The notes under the pieces: generated by a model | The model's input: only the letters and a program-made list of their open reading frames with translations | The model's database searches: none | Told to the model about the DNA's origin: nothing | Part shown: piece after piece, positions 6,504 through 9,018 of the stretch | How the letters are laid out: each line of letters starts with the position of its first letter | Position numbering within the stretch: the stretch's first letter is position 1 | Origin: Elusimicrobiota bacterium | GTDB lineage: Bacteria; Elusimicrobiota; Elusimicrobia; UBA1565; JACRDR01 | DNA length: 9,018 bases | Assembly: GCA_016212845.1 (NCBI GenBank) | Contig: JACRDR010000110.1 | Location: 1-9,018, forward strand | Direction: 5' to 3' | Made by a program: the position numbers and the translations under genes

Positions 6504-6514
6504 CCACGAGCCTC

Positions 6515-7402
6515 ATGGTCCTAAATCCGCTGTTGTTGGCCATGTCGTTGGCGGCGAGCGCCCAGTCCGGGGCGATCGCCGAATCCGCCTCCATGTCGCC
6601 GGGGGCCCAGCCGAACGCGCCCGTCGCGCCCCCCTCTTCGCCCGCCGCCGAGCCCCCGACCGTCGTCCGCGAGCTCGCGGTGAAGCCGCCGCCGCCCGTC
6701 CCGTTCCAAGACGAGCTGCGCACGCTCCAGTCCCAGCTCAAGGTCATCGAGGCCAAGGGTCCCAGCCGCTCCACCGGACGCGCCTTCCGCCAAGGCCGGC
6801 TGCGCAATCCGGCCCAGCTCCCGGCGCAGGGACTCGGCTTCCGCTCCATCCGCCCCGAACGCCGCGCCTACTACGGCACGGACACGATGATCGCGGGCCT
6901 CATCGACGCCACCGCCAAGCTCAAGCAGGGCGACCACGACATGCCTCCGCTGGCCGTGGGCGACATCTCCGGCCCCAAGGGCGGCCGCATCGCGGTCCAC
7001 CGCTCGCACCGCAGCGGACGCGACGCCGATCTAGTCTTCTTCTGGATGGACGAGGACGGCAAGCCGGTGGAAACGACCGAGTTCGTGCGCTTCGACCGCC
7101 GCGGCCGGGCGCGCCACGACGGCAAGCTGCTCCTCTTCGACGTCCGCCGGAACTGGAACCTCGTGCGCGGCCTGCTCACGAGTCCGTACTTCGGCGAGCG
7201 GGTGAAGTGGATCTTCGTCTACCACCCGCTGCGCAAGCTCCTGCTCGACTACGCGGAGCGCACCGAGGGCGACATGTACCTCGTGGAATACGCCTGGCGG
7301 GTGCTGCAGCAGCCGGGCGACCGGGCCGGCCGGCACGACAACCACTTCCACCTGCGGATCGACTGCGCTCCCGAAGAAATCGTCGACGGCTGTAAGGACT
7401 AA
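6515..7402 (+). CDS. mepA: Penicillin-insensitive murein endopeptidase, MepA/M74 family
   Basis: 295 residues (E. coli MepA is 274). ATG 6515 is the first start after an in-frame TAA at 6500. A short signal-like segment (MVLNPLLLAMSLAASAQSGA) lacks the usual basic residue. A Pro/Ala-rich linker follows (about 28-65). The catalytic domain contains SHRSGRDAD with H165 and D172, spaced like H113 and D120 of E. coli MepA, and HDNHFHLRI with H274, H277 and H279, corresponding to H206, H209 and H211. The zinc and catalytic residues therefore look complete (positions aligned from memory). The family cleaves the D-Ala-meso-DAP cross-links of peptidoglycan in the periplasm. The gene is separated from the operon by 137 nt and has its own -10 box, so it is likely transcribed independently. 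It converges with the HEAT-repeat gene across a palindrome. Confidence 0.9.
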   Translation: MVLNPLLLAMSLAASAQSGAIAESASMSPGAQPNAPVAPPSSPAAEPPTVVRELAVKPPPPVPFQDELRTLQSQLKVIEAKGPSRSTGRAFRQGRLRNPAQLPAQGLGFRSIRPERRAYYGTDTMIAGLIDATAKLKQGDHDMPPLAVGDISGPKGGRIAVHRSHRSGRDADLVFFWMDEDGKPVETTEFVRFDRRGRARHDGKLLLFDVRRNWNLVRGLLTSPYFGERVKWIFVYHPLRKLLLDYAERTEGDMYLVEYAWRVLQQPGDRAGRHDNHFHLRIDCAPEEIVDGCKD

Positions 7403-7414
7403 CGGCCCAAATCA

Positions 7415-7442
7415 GAACACTGGTGCCAGGCACCAGCTGTTC
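7415..7442. repeat. REP-like palindrome / possible bidirectional terminator
   Basis: The core CTGGTGCCAGGCACCAG (7420-7436) is an inverted repeat with 8-base arms around a single A. GAACA (7415-7419) and TGTTC (7438-7442) extend the stem to about 12 bp with one bulged C (7437). It lies in the 47-nt gap between two convergent genes. There is no run of T on either side, so a classical intrinsic terminator is unlikely. A mobile REP/RAYT-type repeat or a 3'-end-protecting hairpin fits better. The same TGGTGCC/GGCACC core is, from memory, a recurring dispersed motif in several bacterial phyla. Confidence 0.6.
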
Positions 7443-7449
7443 GAATTCG

Positions 7450-7809
7450 CTACCAGCTAAACTTCTCCCGCCCCATCTTTTTCCGGAACTGATAGACCGC
7501 CTTCTTTCCTTTCGGCGTTCCGATTTTGTCCAGCGCCTCGGCCGCGCGGTGACGCACGACCGGAGCCTTGTCCTTGAGCGCCTTGATCAGGTCGTCGACC
7601 GCCTCGACCGCGGGCGGGTCCAGCTTGCCGATGTCTTCCGCGGCCCTGGCCCGAATGTCCTCCTCCTTGTCCTTGAGCGACGACAGCAGCGTGCTCAACA
7701 GCAGCTTGCGGCTGTGCGTTCGCGGGGCGAGCGAGCTCGGGGGCGGAGTCGGGGCCGGCGCGGGGTCGGCGGCCAGAGCGGCGGTCAGCAGCACGGCTTC
7801 CAAGATCAT
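7450..7809 (-). CDS. Small exported HEAT-repeat protein
   Basis: 119 residues. The N-terminus (MILEAVLLTAALAADPAPAP) looks like a short signal peptide without a basic n-region, cleaved near residue 14, then a Pro-rich spacer to about 30. Two HEAT/PBS-lyase-type repeats follow: roughly 40-68 (LLSSLKDKEEDIRARAAEDIGKL) and 72-100 (LIKALKDKAPVVRHRAAEALDKIG), each with the D/V-R-x-R-A-A-E-x-(I/L) signature of the second helix. The C-terminus is very basic and ends KFSW. HEAT pairs mediate protein binding; two repeats are few, so it probably works as an adaptor or a small multimer. Its ATG overlaps the stop of the upstream maltokinase gene by 4 nt, so the two are co-expressed. No link to trehalose metabolism is known to me. 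Confidence 0.83.
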   Translation of the reverse strand: MILEAVLLTAALAADPAPAPTPPPSSLAPRTHSRKLLLSTLLSSLKDKEEDIRARAAEDIGKLDPPAVEAVDDLIKALKDKAPVVRHRAAEALDKIGTPKGKKAVYQFRKKMGREKFSW

Positions 7810-9018
7810 ATCGACTCCAGTAGCGCCGGCAGTCCCAACAGGGCGATAGGAGCCCAGTCCGGACGGAAGCGCAGTTCATCGGCGAGCTGTCGTACCGCCT
7901 GCTCGCGCACGAACAAGCTTAACAAAAGGCCGAACTCTTCGGGCTTCGGAGCGAAGGGGGTCTGCCCCCCGGCGTCGCGGTAGCCTTTGAGAAAGGCGGC
8001 CGAGACCCACAGCTTCCAATATTGGGCCCACGGCTCGAGCGCGGAGCGGTCCTGCGGGCGCACGGCGAGACCGGGCTCCCGGCCGTAGAGCGCGGAGACC
8101 GCCGCGGAGTGGAACGAGCGCCGCATCCCGGCGAGATCCATCACCGGGCTCCGCTTTATGCGGCGCCGGCCCAAAGCCTTGTTCTCGTCGCCTTCCAGGC
8201 CGTGGACGACGAAGTCCTTGCCCGTGTACAGCACCGAGCCGAGATGGTAGTCGCCGTGGCAGCGGATGCGGGAGGCCTGGAGCTTCGTGGAGAGCGCAGA
8301 ACGAAACTTGCGCAGGATCTCGCCCTCCAGGTCTAGGACCCGCTGCGCCTCCACTCGCGCGTCCTCGGGAAGCCGCCGGAGCTGACGAGACAGAAGGGCC
8401 GAGGCTTGGCGTGTGAGCGTGCGCATCGATTGATAGAGCTCGCGCTGGTACAGCGTGGTGAACGGCTCCGGAGCGAGATCGGTCTCGACGCCGGAGCCCA
8501 GAACCAGATGGAGCTCCGCGGTCCGGCGGCCCAGCAGTTCGGCGTCCTGCAGAAACGGTCCGATGAGCTGACGCGCGTCGTCCGGCATGGGCCGACCGGA
8601 GAGGGCCAGGAGGCCCTCGACGGGAGGCAGCGGCACGGCGGCGCGGCGCGCGAGGACGGCGTCGAAGTATCGGCCGAGCGAGTCGATCGCGTGCCGCCAG
8701 CCGCTGTGCACGCCCGGAAGATACTCGTAGGCGGTGGCCAGCACGGAACTCTGCCCGCGCCGCGAGAGAAGTTCGAGATGGCCTGCGAACACGCGGGCGT
8801 GCCCGAAGCCCCGATCCGTGAGGAACCGGCCGAGTTCCACCTCCGGATGGACGCCGGGTTCGACGCGGCGCAGAACGCGTACCTGAAAGCGCTCGCGATA
8901 CACGATGATCGCGCCGTCCGTCCGCCACTCTACGGCCGAGTCCGCGGCGTGGCCGTCGCCCAAGGCGGCGAGCGCGGGGCCGGGGCGGCCGTCGATCTCG
9001 CGCACGGGACCGACCGCC
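7806..9018 (-). CDS. Trehalose synthase/maltokinase C-terminal kinase domain, 3' part (enters from right edge), with altered active site
   Basis: About 403 residues, open to the right edge, so the N-terminus (probably TreS plus the maltokinase cap) lies outside; GTG 9005 is not needed as a start. Landmarks of the TreS-fused maltokinase are clear: RRVEPGVHPEVELGRFLTDRGF, LGRRTAELHLVLGS, PFTTLYQRELYQSMR, EAQRVLDLEGEILRKFR, RIRCHGDYHLGSVLYTGKDF, RRRIKRSPVMDLAGMRRSFH, LEPWAQYWKLWVSAAFLKGY. Maltokinase makes maltose 1-phosphate from maltose and ATP for the GlgE alpha-glucan route. The HGDYH Asp (codon 8252-8250) is kept. However, the usual IIDFEGEP motif reads VVHGLEGDE, so the metal-binding Asp is Gly (codon 8201-8199), and the nucleotide-site Lys of LILKLFRR is Arg (codon 8879-8877). 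The frame is otherwise intact. The domain may be an inactive or altered kinase. Family assignment is confident; loss of activity is inferred from remembered consensus. Confidence 0.85.
   Translation of the reverse strand, partial: AVGPVREIDGRPGPALAALGDGHAADSAVEWRTDGAIIVYRERFQVRVLRRVEPGVHPEVELGRFLTDRGFGHARVFAGHLELLSRRGQSSVLATAYEYLPGVHSGWRHAIDSLGRYFDAVLARRAAVPLPPVEGLLALSGRPMPDDARQLIGPFLQDAELLGRRTAELHLVLGSGVETDLAPEPFTTLYQRELYQSMRTLTRQASALLSRQLRRLPEDARVEAQRVLDLEGEILRKFRSALSTKLQASRIRCHGDYHLGSVLYTGKDFVVHGLEGDENKALGRRRIKRSPVMDLAGMRRSFHSAAVSALYGREPGLAVRPQDRSALEPWAQYWKLWVSAAFLKGYRDAGGQTPFAPKPEEFGLLLSLFVREQAVRQLADELRFRPDWAPIALLGLPALLESI

Noticed and set aside
405..7451. Repeated 10-mer CGAATTCGCT near 406 and 7442
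   Set aside because: Short, partly palindromic, found only twice with no shared flanks; compatible with chance.
7423..7983. Plus-strand 186-residue frame across the HEAT gene
   Set aside because: Antisense to two coupled genes with clear domains; it begins inside the palindrome and shows no family features.
7876..8928. 350-residue frame on the same strand as the maltokinase
   Set aside because: Offset frame of the recognised maltokinase domain, rich in Arg, Pro and Gly with no motif.
1..9018. tRNA, rRNA, CRISPR array, insertion sequence or riboswitch
   Set aside because: No cloverleaf, regular repeat-spacer pattern, transposase motif or long structured leader was seen; the window is almost fully coding.

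Overview
High-GC, densely packed bacterial chromosome. The window encodes a signal-peptide protein with beta-barrel-like strands, a Tat-type signal peptide and a murein endopeptidase, so a diderm (Gram-negative-type) bacterium is likely. I cannot fix the phylum from sequence alone. A deep-branching or environmental lineage (Elusimicrobiota-, Myxococcota- or Acidobacteriota-like) would fit the gene mix, but that is a guess.

Layout. (1) 1-379, minus: 5' part of a secreted, probably outer-membrane protein that runs off the left edge. (2) 380-455: a short divergent promoter region. (3) 456-6377, plus: one tight operon. It holds a zinc-ribbon/DUF4178 gene that appears broken into two frames around 1077; a zf-TFIIB/DUF4178-C-terminal-type membrane protein; a 60-residue single-pass membrane protein; a 72-residue DUF350-type membrane protein; a membrane-embedded polyamine aminopropyltransferase (spermidine-synthase family); and a Tat-signal FAD-dependent amine-oxidase-like flavoprotein. 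Most junctions are 1-4 nt overlaps (ATGA, TGATG, GTGA, TTGA), so translation is probably coupled. (4) 6515-7402, plus: a penicillin-insensitive murein endopeptidase (MepA/M74 type) with its own near-leaderless promoter. (5) 7403-7449: a convergent gap holding a strong REP-like palindrome. (6) 7450-9018, minus: a small exported HEAT-repeat protein, translationally coupled to the C-terminal maltokinase domain of a trehalose synthase/maltokinase gene that enters from the right edge.

The central operon is the system of interest. It combines zinc-ribbon/DUF4178 proteins, small membrane proteins, a seven-helix membrane aminopropyltransferase with intact AdoMet-type and catalytic Asp motifs, and a flavoprotein apparently sent across the membrane. 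I infer a membrane-located pathway that makes or modifies a polyamine-like product and then oxidises it, with the DUF4178 proteins as accessory or sensory parts. The substrate is unknown, and no AdoMet decarboxylase is in the window.

Two further points stand out. The DUF4178 gene carries what looks like a single-nucleotide frameshift, with no usable start codon for the second half. The maltokinase domain lacks residues normally essential for kinase activity. The three promoters I can propose all lie 6-11 nt from a start codon, pointing to leaderless or near-leaderless mRNAs.
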